From an uncultured Flavobacteriaceae bacterium (GTDB lineage: Bacteria > Bacteroidota > Bacteroidia > Flavobacteriales > Flavobacteriaceae), in assembly GCA_947311745.1 (NCBI GenBank), contig CAMZLT010000006.1:1-14606 (forward strand): a stretch of 14,606 nt of DNA, in the 5' to 3' direction. Below the pieces are notes generated by a model. That model did no database searches and was not told where the DNA came from. It saw only the letters and a list, made by a program, of their open reading frames with translations. Below, in pieces: positions 1 through 6,731 of this stretch. The position numbers and the translations under genes were made by a program. The first letter of the stretch is position 1, and each line of letters opens with the position of its first letter.

Positions 1-774
1 AGCCATTAATGGATTAAAAATACTTACTACAATCCACATATTTTTTAATGTTTTTGGAAAAACTCCTTTTTCTTGTTCTTCTACAAAATTTGCGGAGGAC
101 TCAAAACCAGAAATCCCTAGCATTGAAGCTGCAAAACCTAAAAATATAGCTCTTGTTAAATTTCCTTCTTGTGGCAAATAGGATTGATTCTGATCGAATA
201 ATTCTAAACCATGATTTGATAAATAATAAAACACAGAAAATGTTAAAATTACTAAAGAAAATAAATGAAAAATAAAAATTCCGATAGCTACTTTTGCGGA
301 TTCAGATATTCCGTTAATAACCAACATTGCAAAAATACTAAGTAATCCGACTGTAGCTAATTCAATATACGTCGGAAAAATTAGACTTATCGGATAAGGG
401 GTTTCATGGTGTAAAAAATGCAATAAATTACCTAAATAATGCATTCCTTCTCCTGCAGAAATCACAGCAGTTGCCATATAAGACAATAAAGTAAGTGCTG
501 CTGCTAAGGATGCCATTCGTTTACTAGTAGTATTTAAAAGTGCATTGTATGCTCCTCCGTTTAAAGGTAAAGCACCAACTACTTCACCATAAATTTTTCT
601 AAAAAAGAATAATACTACTGCTACAATTGCTAGAGTAACCCAAGCGTATTGTCCTGCCCAAAATATTGCTAATGCAGATACGTATAATACAGAAGATGAA
701 ATATCGTTTCCTGAAATAGCAGTAGATGCTAATTCGCCTAGTTTTTTATGAATCTTTTTCTTTTCGTTTGACAT
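1..774 (-). CDS. APC-superfamily amino acid permease, N-terminal part (cut by window edge)
   Basis: The reverse strand reads open from an ATG at 772-774 to the window edge, giving 258 residues of what is normally a protein of about 430-500 residues. It looks like an inner-membrane amino acid/polyamine transporter of the APC superfamily. TM1 carries the unwound-helix type motif GNDISSSVLY (residues 22-31). TM2 begins with LPLNGGAYNAL (69-79), matching the family's P-x-x-G-G-x-Y pattern. TM6 has GISGFESSANFVEEQ (220-234), the usual G-F-E-x-x-A-N motif. About six to seven hydrophobic helices are visible, with a polar loop at 185-208. The short lysine-rich N-terminus (MSNEKKKIHKK) is cytoplasmic by the positive-inside rule. 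The substrate cannot be told from sequence. It lies 67 bases downstream of the SulP gene, with no terminator between them and a promoter-like box of its own. Confidence 0.85.
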   Translation of the reverse strand, partial: MSNEKKKIHKKLGELASTAISGNDISSSVLYVSALAIFWAGQYAWVTLAIVAVVLFFFRKIYGEVVGALPLNGGAYNALLNTTSKRMASLAAALTLLSYMATAVISAGEGMHYLGNLLHFLHHETPYPISLIFPTYIELATVGLLSIFAMLVINGISESAKVAIGIFIFHLFSLVILTFSVFYYLSNHGLELFDQNQSYLPQEGNLTRAIFLGFAASMLGISGFESSANFVEEQEKGVFPKTLKNMWIVVSIFNPLMA

Positions 775-795
775 AAATTTGTAATTTTTAAAGTG

Positions 796-803
796 CAAAG
801 TTA
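796..803 (-). promoter_or_regulatory. Candidate -7 promoter box for the APC permease
   Basis: The minus strand reads TAACTTTG here, an exact match to the Bacteroidetes -7 consensus TAnnTTTG, 22 bases upstream of the permease ATG. No convincing TTTG or TTG lies at the right distance upstream, so the -33 half is weak. Read-through from the SulP gene is an alternative source of transcript. Confidence 0.5.
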
Positions 804-841
804 CTCAAAAAAATAAATAGAAGCTTTGTTAATTTACTTTT

Positions 842-2488
842 CTATTTTATAGTTTCTTGATATTCTCTTTTTGAAAATTTTACAGCTCCTTTAAAGGTAG
901 AAAAAATATTTTCTTTTCCTATCATTTTAACAATATGATAGGTGTCTAAATCTTTTAAAACTCGTTCGTTTATACCAGAAAGTATAATTTTAGTATTAGA
1001 TTGTTTCATTACCTTTATAGCATCTTTAAAATTTTGTATTCCTGTTGAATCTATAAATGGTACGTGTCGCATACGTATGATAATAATTTTACTTTTAAAT
1101 CCGATATATTTTAAGGTTTCTACATAATGTTTCGCCGAGGCAAAAAACAATGGTCCATTAATTTCGTAAACGGAAATTTCTTTTGGCAAATCTGAAAAGT
1201 CCGAAATTAAATCACTATCTACTTCTGGTGGAATTTTTACTACGCTATCGGACATTCGTTTCATAAACAACAAGGCAGAAAGCACGACGCCAATTTCTAT
1301 TGCAACGGTTAAATCAACAAAAATAGTTAATAAAAAGACGGTTAATAAAATGGTAATATCAAATTTTGAACCTTTTAAAATAGATCGAAAAGAACGCCAC
1401 TCACTCATATTATAAGCAACTACAATTAAAACACCTGCTAAAACTGGCATCGGAATTAATTTTGCCCATTTTCCTAATAAAAGCATTATTAGTAAAAGGG
1501 TAAACGCATGAACGATTCCTGCAACAGGTGTTCTACCACCATTTTTTACATTGGTTGCCGTTCTTGCTATTGCACCAGTTGCTGGAATTCCACCAAAAAA
1601 AGGTGTGGCGATATTTGCTATTCCTTGTGCTATTAATTCGGTATTTGAACGATGGTTTCCTCCTATCATTCCATCGGAAACTACGGCAGACAATAAAGAC
1701 TCAATACTTCCTAATAATGCAATAATTAAGGCAGGAGCAAGGTAATTAGATAAAGTGTTCCATTCAAAATTTGGTAAGGAAAATTGTATTTTATTTGGTA
1801 TCTCACCAAAATACGTTTCGATTGTAGAAATTGGCAATTTAAAATATTGTATGATAAAGGTAAACAACAATATTGCAACAAACGATCCTGGGATTTTATT
1901 AGTTATCTTTGGTGTATAAATAATGGTTAACATTGTAGCAATTGCAATTGCTACGGCAAACCAATTTATAGAATCTAAGTGCATAAAGTATGTTTTCCAT
2001 TTCGGAATGAATTCAGATGGAATACTAGTTATTTCCAAACCTAAAAAATCGCGTATTTGTGTAGAAAAAATTACGACAGCAATACCACTTGTAAAGCCTA
2101 CAATTAAAGGATATGGAAAATATTTTAATAACGAACCCAGTTTTAAAACACCAAAAATTATTAGAAATACTCCTGATATTATTGTAGAAATTACTAATCC
2201 ATTAATACCATATTTTTGAATAATTCCGAAAACAATTACAATAAAAGCACCTGTTGGACCACCAATTTGCACACGACTTCCACCAAAAAAAGAAATTAAA
2301 AAACCTGCTATTACTGCAGTAATCATTCCTTTTTCAGGAGAAACTCCTGACGCTACTGCAAAGGCAATAGCTAAGGGTAAAGCAATAATACCAACAACAA
2401 TTCCTGATAAAATATCTTTTGAAATTTGCTTTTTACTTATTCCTTTATGCAATAAGCTAAATAATTTTGGTTTAAAAATAGCACTCAT
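842..2488 (-). CDS. SulP-family anion transporter with C-terminal STAS domain (DauA-like)
   Basis: This 548-residue protein is full length for the SulP (SLC26) family of inner-membrane anion transporters. The N-terminal membrane domain runs from about residue 25 to 415, with the conserved stretch VQIGGPTGAFIVIV near 73-86, the TM8-type signature SIESLLSAVVSDGM, and GGIPATGAIARTATN. The cytoplasmic STAS domain occupies roughly 440-540 and keeps the DSTG motif at 480-483. The stretch VLAGVLIVVAYNMSEW resembles E. coli DauA more than plant-type sulfate permeases, so C4-dicarboxylate, sulfate or bicarbonate are all possible substrates. The ATG at 2486-2488 is the first start in the frame, and a well-formed promoter ends 22 bases upstream of it. 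The gene is followed by the APC permease on the same strand. The SulP family call is firm; the substrate is not. Confidence 0.92.
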   Translation of the reverse strand: MSAIFKPKLFSLLHKGISKKQISKDILSGIVVGIIALPLAIAFAVASGVSPEKGMITAVIAGFLISFFGGSRVQIGGPTGAFIVIVFGIIQKYGINGLVISTIISGVFLIIFGVLKLGSLLKYFPYPLIVGFTSGIAVVIFSTQIRDFLGLEITSIPSEFIPKWKTYFMHLDSINWFAVAIAIATMLTIIYTPKITNKIPGSFVAILLFTFIIQYFKLPISTIETYFGEIPNKIQFSLPNFEWNTLSNYLAPALIIALLGSIESLLSAVVSDGMIGGNHRSNTELIAQGIANIATPFFGGIPATGAIARTATNVKNGGRTPVAGIVHAFTLLLIMLLLGKWAKLIPMPVLAGVLIVVAYNMSEWRSFRSILKGSKFDITILLTVFLLTIFVDLTVAIEIGVVLSALLFMKRMSDSVVKIPPEVDSDLISDFSDLPKEISVYEINGPLFFASAKHYVETLKYIGFKSKIIIIRMRHVPFIDSTGIQNFKDAIKVMKQSNTKIILSGINERVLKDLDTYHIVKMIGKENIFSTFKGAVKFSKREYQETIK

Positions 2489-2510
2489 ATTGATTATTAA
2501 AATAAGTGAG

Positions 2511-2541
2511 CAAAAGTACTTCTTTTATAGTTAAAGCCAAA
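2511..2541 (-). promoter_or_regulatory. Bacteroidetes-type promoter of the SulP gene
   Basis: The minus strand has TTTG (2538-2541), a 19-base spacer, then TACTTTTG (2511-2518). This fits the Bacteroidetes sigma-ABfr consensus TTTG...TAnnTTTG with typical spacing. The -7 box ends 22 bases before the SulP ATG. It is the best promoter match in the window. Confidence 0.72.
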
Positions 2542-2812
2542 TTATACACAAAATTTTATATTGTGTTTAAAACACTTATGCAAAATTCTAGTAAATAATA
2601 CTATATTTTTACAATAGCTAAGGCTATTCAAAAACATTTTAACTTCAACCTTGCAAAAAACAATTCAATATAATCTTACGACATTCTAAAATTAAATTGG
2701 TATAAATAATTACTAAAATCTATCGTCAATACCGATGTTTTATGGTAAAAATAAAATTTCATTATTTAATTATTTTGATAATCCCTAACTTTTATATCTG
2801 ACCCATAAAAAC
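2542..2812. other. AT-rich noncoding stretch between the SulP promoter and the rng terminator
   Basis: Apart from the ACACAA/TTGTGT repeat at its left end, I see no gene here. The only ATG-started frames noticed are very short (6 codons at 2579 and 17 codons at 2735) and have no promoter or coding character. A small hairpin with arms AATAGC (2613-2618) and GCTATT (2623-2628) has no T-tract on either strand. No tRNA-like or riboswitch-like fold was recognised. Confidence 0.5.
2546..2566. repeat. Inverted repeat ACACAA / TTGTGT just upstream of the SulP promoter
   Basis: Six-base arms (2546-2551 and 2561-2566) flank a nine-base AT-rich spacer. The element sits directly upstream of the -33 box of the SulP promoter, where an activator would bind. 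It could be an operator, but arms this short also arise by chance in AT-rich DNA. Confidence 0.3.
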
Positions 2813-2851
2813 AAAAAAAAATCGCCTGAAAATATTTTCAGACGATTTTTT
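2813..2851 (-). terminator. Rho-independent terminator downstream of the RNase G gene
   Basis: The hairpin core CTGAAAAT/ATTTTCAG (2826-2841) is extended, after one C/A mismatch, by ATCG (2821-2824) pairing with CGAT (2843-2846), and then by A-tract/T-tract pairing. On the minus strand it ends in eight Ts (complement of 2813-2820). It lies about 70 bases past the rng stop codon. It has a T-tract on both strands, but no plus-strand gene runs into it. Confidence 0.8.
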
Positions 2852-2922
2852 AGTATCGTAATATAGATTTTTAACCTTTTTTATACATTAGATTTTTTCT
2901 AATATAAAGGTAATTTTTAGTT

Positions 2923-4491
2923 CTAACGCAAGCGTTTACCCTTTTTCGTGTAAAAACGATATTGAAGGTATGGATATGCATCGCGTGGTAAAATTTTTAT
3001 CCACTTTTTGTGTTCTAGAAACCATTTATGCTGTATAGAAGGAAACCCTTTTTGAATATACGCAGCAATAAAAGGATGTACATTAAGTACTAAACCATCG
3101 TATTTTTTCATGTTTACCAAACGCAACACATCGTTATTAATTTTATCAATTAAGATAATCGGAGCTTCCACTTTCCCGTTTTTATTCGGGTTTGGTTCTA
3201 AGGTGTTAATAACACGCTCTTGTCTAACGCGTTGTCGTGTAATTTGCATTAAACCGAATTTACTCAAAGGCAAAATTTTATGCTTTGTTCGGTTGGATTG
3301 CATTTCAGTACGCATGTGCTCGTACAATTTGTTACGATGTTCGGCAGAACGCATATCTATAAAATCAACTACAATAATTCCACCCATATCTCTAAGCTGT
3401 AATTGCCTAGCTATTTCGGTTGCTGCAATAAGATTAACCTCTAATGCAGTATCGGATTGTGAGTTAGATTTATTAGAACGATTACCACTATTTACATCAA
3501 TAACATGCAATGCTTCGGTATGCTCGATAACCAAGTACGCTCCTTTTTTCATCGAAACTGTTTTACCAAAAGATGCTTTTATTTGTCTTTCGATATTGTA
3601 CTTTTCAAAAATAGGAATGGTACTGCGATGATGTTTTACAATCGAAACTTTTTTCGGAGCAATTCGTTCAAGATATTCTTTTAATTCGGCTACTAATTTT
3701 TTATCATCAGCAACAATTCCTGTAAAAGAATCGTTAAAAATATCTCTTAAAATTGAGGATGCACGATTTACTTCGGATAATACTTTTATTGGTATGTTTA
3801 TATTTTGATTAGACACTGTTTCACATAAAGATTTCCATCTTTCTAGTGAATTTTGCATATCTCTATCTAATTCTGCCACCTTAATGTTTTCGGCAACAGT
3901 TCGTAAAATCACACCAAATCCTTTTGGTTTTATACTTTTTACCAATCTCTTTAAACGTTCTTTTTCTTGTTTACTTTGTATTTTTTGAGAAACAGAAACT
4001 CTATTTGAAAACGGTACTAATACCAAATAACGACCTGCAATAGAAATCTCGGAACTAATACGAGGTCCTTTTGTAGATATTGGCTCTTTAACTACCTGAA
4101 CTAAAATAGTTTGATTGGCTTTGATTACATCATCAATTTTTCCGTGTTTATCAATTTCTTTTTCAAATTGGAAATTTTTTAATGTGTAATCTATTTTTTT
4201 TCCTGAACGTAACTGCTTTAAAAACTTATTTAACGATGGTAATTGTGGTCCTAAATCATGGTAATGCAAAAATGCATCACGTTCACTACCCACATTTACA
4301 AAAGAAGCATTTAAACTACTTAGTGTTTTTTTAACTTTGGCTAAAAATATATCGCCAACATTAAATTTACTATCGTTTTTATCTTTGTGCAATTCGATCA
4401 ATCTACCTTCTTTTAATAAGGCAAAATCTATATCAGAGGAATTGGATCTTATTATTAATTCTGTATTCACTCTGTTAATTTTTTGTACCAT
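2923..4491 (-). CDS. rng: Ribonuclease G/E family endoribonuclease
   Basis: This 522-residue protein is a cytoplasmic single-strand endoribonuclease of the RNase E/G family, acting in rRNA maturation and mRNA decay. The S1 domain spans about residues 40-155 and contains an insert at about 82-120 (after HYHDLGPQ). The 5'-sensor/RNase H-like region follows. The DNase I-like catalytic domain has HVIDVNSGN (D332, N334) and GGIIVVDFIDMR (D376), which align with E. coli RNase E D303, N305 and D346. The small domain closes the protein; there is no long degradosome scaffold, so RNase G is the better name. The CPxC zinc-link motif that joins subunits in E. coli RNase E is absent: the position after LSKFGLMQITRQR reads NPNKNG, and the only cysteine is C223. 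The ATG at 4489-4491 gives the usual flavobacterial start. A terminator upstream makes it a separate transcript from HU. Confidence 0.93.
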   Translation of the reverse strand: MVQKINRVNTELIIRSNSSDIDFALLKEGRLIELHKDKNDSKFNVGDIFLAKVKKTLSSLNASFVNVGSERDAFLHYHDLGPQLPSLNKFLKQLRSGKKIDYTLKNFQFEKEIDKHGKIDDVIKANQTILVQVVKEPISTKGPRISSEISIAGRYLVLVPFSNRVSVSQKIQSKQEKERLKRLVKSIKPKGFGVILRTVAENIKVAELDRDMQNSLERWKSLCETVSNQNINIPIKVLSEVNRASSILRDIFNDSFTGIVADDKKLVAELKEYLERIAPKKVSIVKHHRSTIPIFEKYNIERQIKASFGKTVSMKKGAYLVIEHTEALHVIDVNSGNRSNKSNSQSDTALEVNLIAATEIARQLQLRDMGGIIVVDFIDMRSAEHRNKLYEHMRTEMQSNRTKHKILPLSKFGLMQITRQRVRQERVINTLEPNPNKNGKVEAPIILIDKINNDVLRLVNMKKYDGLVLNVHPFIAAYIQKGFPSIQHKWFLEHKKWIKILPRDAYPYLQYRFYTKKGKRLR

Positions 4492-4502
4492 ACCATAATT
4501 AA

Positions 4503-4518
4503 TGTACTAAAACGTACA
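4503..4518. repeat. Short inverted repeat TGTAC / GTACA in the rng leader
   Basis: Five-base arms (4503-4507 and 4514-4518) around a six-base spacer lie 11 bases before the rng start codon. The minus-strand sequence TACGTTTT (4509-4516), one base off TAnnTTTG, overlaps it, so this may be the rng promoter region. No -33 element is visible, and the evidence is weak. Confidence 0.25.
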
Positions 4519-4593
4519 TAATAATTATTTAGATGGTTGTTAATAATTTATTTTTACAAACGGAAATCTTAAATTTCCTATTTCAAAGAACAT

Positions 4594-4627
4594 AAAAAAC
4601 AAGAATGTGTGGATAAATCCACACATT
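4594..4627 (-). terminator. Rho-independent terminator of the HU / small basic protein unit
   Basis: The arms 4604-4614 and 4617-4627 are perfectly complementary over 11 bases (in practice a stem capped by a TAAA loop). On the minus strand the hairpin is followed by CTTG and six Ts (complement of 4594-4599). It starts 3 bases after the stop of the 30-residue gene, so it ends the HU transcript and separates it from rng. Confidence 0.85.
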
Positions 4628-4630
4628 ATC

Positions 4631-4723
4631 TTATTTTTTCTTTTTGTGTCGGTTTTGACGACTTCTCTTCTTACGCTTATGCGTAGCTATCTTTTTACGT
4701 TTTCTTTTTTTACCACTTGGCAT
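4631..4723 (-). CDS. 30-residue highly basic conserved small protein
   Basis: The ATG at 4721-4723 opens a 30-codon frame ending in TAA (4631-4633). The product begins MPSGKKRKRKK and ends NRHKKKK. About two thirds of its residues are K, R or H, with no acidic residue and no cysteine. From memory, flavobacterial genomes carry near-identical MPSGKKRKR... peptides, usually unnamed or called ribosomal-like. The composition fits a small ribosomal or RNA/DNA-binding peptide. The bL38 protein described from the Flavobacterium johnsoniae ribosome is a possible identity that I cannot confirm. The start lies 30 bases downstream of the HU stop and a terminator follows within 3 bases, so it is co-transcribed with HU. 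The compact frame between two clear signals argues that it is a real gene despite its size. Confidence 0.8.
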   Translation of the reverse strand: MPSGKKRKRKKIATHKRKKRSRQNRHKKKK

Positions 4724-4753
4724 AATCTGAATTGTTTAAAATGAATATTCTTT

Positions 4754-5044
4754 TTATTTAACTTTTACTTTTGTCTTAACAGCATCCATAAATACTTTAG
4801 CAGGCTTAAATGCGGGAATATTATGTGCTGGAATTTTAATAGTAGTATTTTTTGTTATATTTCTTCCTGTTTTTTCTGCTCTAGTTTTAATTATAAAACT
4901 ACCAAAACCACGCAAGTAAACATTTTCTCCGCTTTCTAACGCATCTTTCACTTCTACCATCAAATCCTCTACTACACGCAAAACATCAGCTTTTTCCATG
5001 CCTGATTTTTCTGCGATATTAGATACAATTTCTGCTTTTGTCAT
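4754..5044 (-). CDS. HU/IHF-family DNA-binding protein
   Basis: This 96-residue protein has the normal length and layout of HU, a dimeric nucleoid protein that bends DNA. A helical dimerisation region spans 1-45, the turn LRGFGSF falls at 44-50, the DNA-gripping beta arm covers about 53-76, and the C-terminal IPAFKPAK segment is at 76-83. At the arm tip the family's RNPxTG motif reads RNITKN (61-66), so position 63, the proline that intercalates between base pairs in HU and IHF, is isoleucine. I recall RNIS/RNIT in other flavobacterial HU proteins, so this may be a clade feature rather than damage. The gene starts at the ATG 5042-5044, has its own promoter box, is followed by the 30-residue basic protein, and diverges from mutY. 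Confidence 0.93.
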   Translation of the reverse strand: MTKAEIVSNIAEKSGMEKADVLRVVEDLMVEVKDALESGENVYLRGFGSFIIKTRAEKTGRNITKNTTIKIPAHNIPAFKPAKVFMDAVKTKVKVK

Positions 5045-5086
5045 TGTAAGTTATTTTTTTGTTGTTATTTAAAATTTTAAGAGGAG

Positions 5087-5094
5087 CAAAGATA
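5087..5094 (-). promoter_or_regulatory. Candidate -7 promoter box of the HU gene
   Basis: The minus strand reads TATCTTTG, an exact TAnnTTTG match, 42 bases upstream of the HU start codon. The sequence 17-20 bases further upstream is AT-rich without a clear TTG, so the -33 element is degenerate. Confidence 0.55.
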
Positions 5095-5139
5095 AACTAT
5101 TTTAATCTAATTATTTATAGTAATTTTAAAATAATTTAT

Positions 5140-5150
5140 GCAAACTTTGC
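5140..5150. promoter_or_regulatory. Palindrome GCAAACTTTGC overlapping a candidate mutY promoter
   Basis: An 11-base perfect palindrome (5-base arms, one central base) lies in the 130-base divergent region between HU and mutY. On the plus strand it includes AAACTTTG (5142-5149), one base off the -7 consensus TAnnTTTG, 25 bases before the mutY start. It could be the operon promoter, an operator, or both. No -33 TTTG is seen. Confidence 0.35.
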
Positions 5151-5174
5151 AACTCAAATAAATAAATCAAAATA

Positions 5175-6284
5175 TTGACTATCAACAAATTACAATACAT
5201 TACCGTAAAACAAGCAAAACTTTTTTCAAAAACACTAGTAAAATGGTATGCAAAAAACCAACGAATTTTCCCTTGGCGACAAACTAAAAACCCTTATTTT
5301 ATTTGGCTATCCGAAATTATCTTACAACAAACTAAAACCCAACAAGGCTTACCCTATTATAATGTCTTTATAAAAAAATATCCAACTATCGACAAATTAG
5401 CTAATGCTAGTGAGCAAGAAGTTTTAAAACTTTGGCAAGGACTTGGTTATTATTCTAGAGCTAGAAATATTCACTATACTGCAAAGGATATTACAAAAAA
5501 TTACAACGGTGCATTTCCTGAAAATTATTCGGATTTAATCCAACTAAAAGGAATTGGCGACTATACAGCATCAGCAATCGCATCGATATGCTTTAATAAA
5601 AAAGAAGCCGTTTTAGACGGAAACGTGTATCGTGTTTTATCGCGATATTTCGGAATAACAATTCCTATTAACACCTCTTTAGCAAAAAAAGAATTTAAAA
5701 AATTAGCATTAAAACTACTTCCAAATACACATTTTAGCGAATACAACCAAGCAATAATGGATTTTGGAGCTACTATTTGCACACCAAAAAAAACAAACTG
5801 CTCTAATTGTAATCTAAACGAAACCTGCTTTGCTTTAAAAAATAATATGGTAGAAAAATTACCTGTAAAGAAAAAGAAAAATCCCATAAAAAAAAGATAT
5901 TTTAATTATTTAATTATTCTAGATTCAACTAACAAAACCATATTCACAAAACGAGAAAGTAGAGATATTTGGCGAAATTTATATCAATTTCCATTAGTGG
6001 AAACACTACAGGAAATAAATACACAAAAATTGAGTAAAAATACTAAATTTAAAGCTCTAATTAAGGATTATAAAATAGAACATCTTACAAAAATAAACAA
6101 AAAACTAATTATTCATAAATTAAGTCACCAACACATTTATGCTTCTTTTTGGCTAATTCATATTAATTCGGATTTAGAAAATAGCATAGCTTTTAATAAA
6201 ATAAACCATTTTCCTACTTCGATATTAATTCAGAATTTTTTAGATTTTTTTATCAATTCAGAATTTTTAACTACTTTTGATTAA
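5175..6284 (+). CDS. mutY: A/G-specific adenine DNA glycosylase MutY
   Basis: This 369-residue base-excision repair enzyme removes adenine mispaired with 8-oxoguanine. The catalytic glutamate is in WLSEIILQQT (E47). The helix-hairpin-helix is LKGIGDYTASAIAS (124-137), with the catalytic aspartate in VLDGNVYRVLSR (D148). The iron-sulphur loop is C202-x6-C209-x2-C212-x5-C218, exactly the MutY/EndoIII spacing. A NUDIX-like 8-oxoG recognition domain follows from about residue 235. No in-frame ATG precedes the conserved core (LFSKTLVKWYAKN starts at about 16), and an in-frame TAA lies at 5163-5165. The TTG at 5175 is therefore the most likely start; an ATT at 5199 is the less likely option. It is the first gene of the mutY-ssb-gldE-gldD operon, with ssb starting 15 bases after its stop. 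Confidence 0.94.
   Translation: MTINKLQYITVKQAKLFSKTLVKWYAKNQRIFPWRQTKNPYFIWLSEIILQQTKTQQGLPYYNVFIKKYPTIDKLANASEQEVLKLWQGLGYYSRARNIHYTAKDITKNYNGAFPENYSDLIQLKGIGDYTASAIASICFNKKEAVLDGNVYRVLSRYFGITIPINTSLAKKEFKKLALKLLPNTHFSEYNQAIMDFGATICTPKKTNCSNCNLNETCFALKNNMVEKLPVKKKKNPIKKRYFNYLIILDSTNKTIFTKRESRDIWRNLYQFPLVETLQEINTQKLSKNTKFKALIKDYKIEHLTKINKKLIIHKLSHQHIYASFWLIHINSDLENSIAFNKINHFPTSILIQNFLDFFINSEFLTTFD
6227..6268 (+). repeat. 14-base direct repeat at the 3' end of mutY
   Basis: AATTCAGAATTTTT occurs at 6227-6240 and again at 6255-6268, a 28-base period. Because 28 is not a multiple of three, the copies are read in different frames of mutY. It covers the last codons and may reflect a small local duplication that altered the C-terminus. 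Confidence 0.6.
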
Positions 6285-6299
6285 TATTTAAAAAAATCT

Positions 6300-6716
6300 A
6301 TGGCTAGTACATTAAATAAAGTTTTACTTTTAGGACATCTCGGCGATAATATAAAAATGCATTATTTTGAAGGCGGAAATTGCATTGGTAGATTCCCTAT
6401 CGCAACAAACGATGAATACACTAACAAAACTACTGGTGAAAAAATTTCTAATACCGAATGGCACAATATTGTCGTTAGAAATAAACTTGCCGAACTTTGC
6501 GAAAAATATACCACAAAAGGAGATAAAATATATGTTGAAGGTCGTTTAAAGACAAGACAATGGCAAGATGATGCAGGCAACAAACGGTATACAACTGAAA
6601 TTTATGCTTCAGAAGTTATTTTTCTTGGACAAAAAAAACAAGAAAACAAGCCAACAACACCAACTACAAAAATCAAAAAAGAAACTACCAATTTTGAGGA
6701 CGATTTACCTTTTTAA
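6300..6716 (+). CDS. ssb: Single-stranded DNA-binding protein
   Basis: This 138-residue protein has the OB fold of bacterial SSB at about residues 1-112, including the start LNKVLLLGHLGDN, the core TEWHNIVVRNKLAELCEKYTTKG and the strand IYVEGRLKTRQWQD. A short flexible threonine- and lysine-rich linker leads to the acidic tip DDLPF, which recruits repair and replication partners. It binds ssDNA as a tetramer during replication, repair and recombination. The protein is somewhat shorter than E. coli SSB because of the short linker, as is usual for the second-operon SSB of flavobacteria. It is the second gene of the operon, between mutY and gldE with 15-base gaps on each side. A genome of this type may carry another ssb elsewhere. 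Confidence 0.95.
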   Translation: MASTLNKVLLLGHLGDNIKMHYFEGGNCIGRFPIATNDEYTNKTTGEKISNTEWHNIVVRNKLAELCEKYTTKGDKIYVEGRLKTRQWQDDAGNKRYTTEIYASEVIFLGQKKQENKPTTPTTKIKKETTNFEDDLPF

Positions 6717-6731
6717 TTAAAAAACAAAACC

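Noticed and set aside
1923..2219. 98-codon plus-strand frame inside the SulP gene
   Set aside because: Antisense shadow of a membrane-protein gene; the hydrophobic pattern simply mirrors the SulP coding sequence.
2613..2628. AATAGC/GCTATT hairpin as a terminator or small RNA
   Set aside because: A six-base stem with no T-tract on either strand and no nearby transcript end needing it.
2735..2788. 17-codon ATG frame in the noncoding stretch before the rng terminator
   Set aside because: It has no promoter, no recognisable composition and no neighbouring gene on its strand; frames of this size are expected by chance.
3110..3631. 173-codon plus-strand frame inside the RNase G gene
   Set aside because: It is antisense to a well-supported gene with intact catalytic motifs, and its translation shows no domain.
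4608..4616. Perfect DnaA-box match (TTATCCACA on the minus strand), plus TTATACACA at 2542-2550 and a TTTTCCACA near 14366
   Set aside because: The first lies inside a terminator hairpin, the second inside the repeat near the SulP promoter and the third inside a coding region. By a rough estimate, in AT-rich DNA about one match to TTATNCACA is expected by chance in a window this size. There is no cluster, AT-rich unwinding element or dnaA gene, so this is not an origin.
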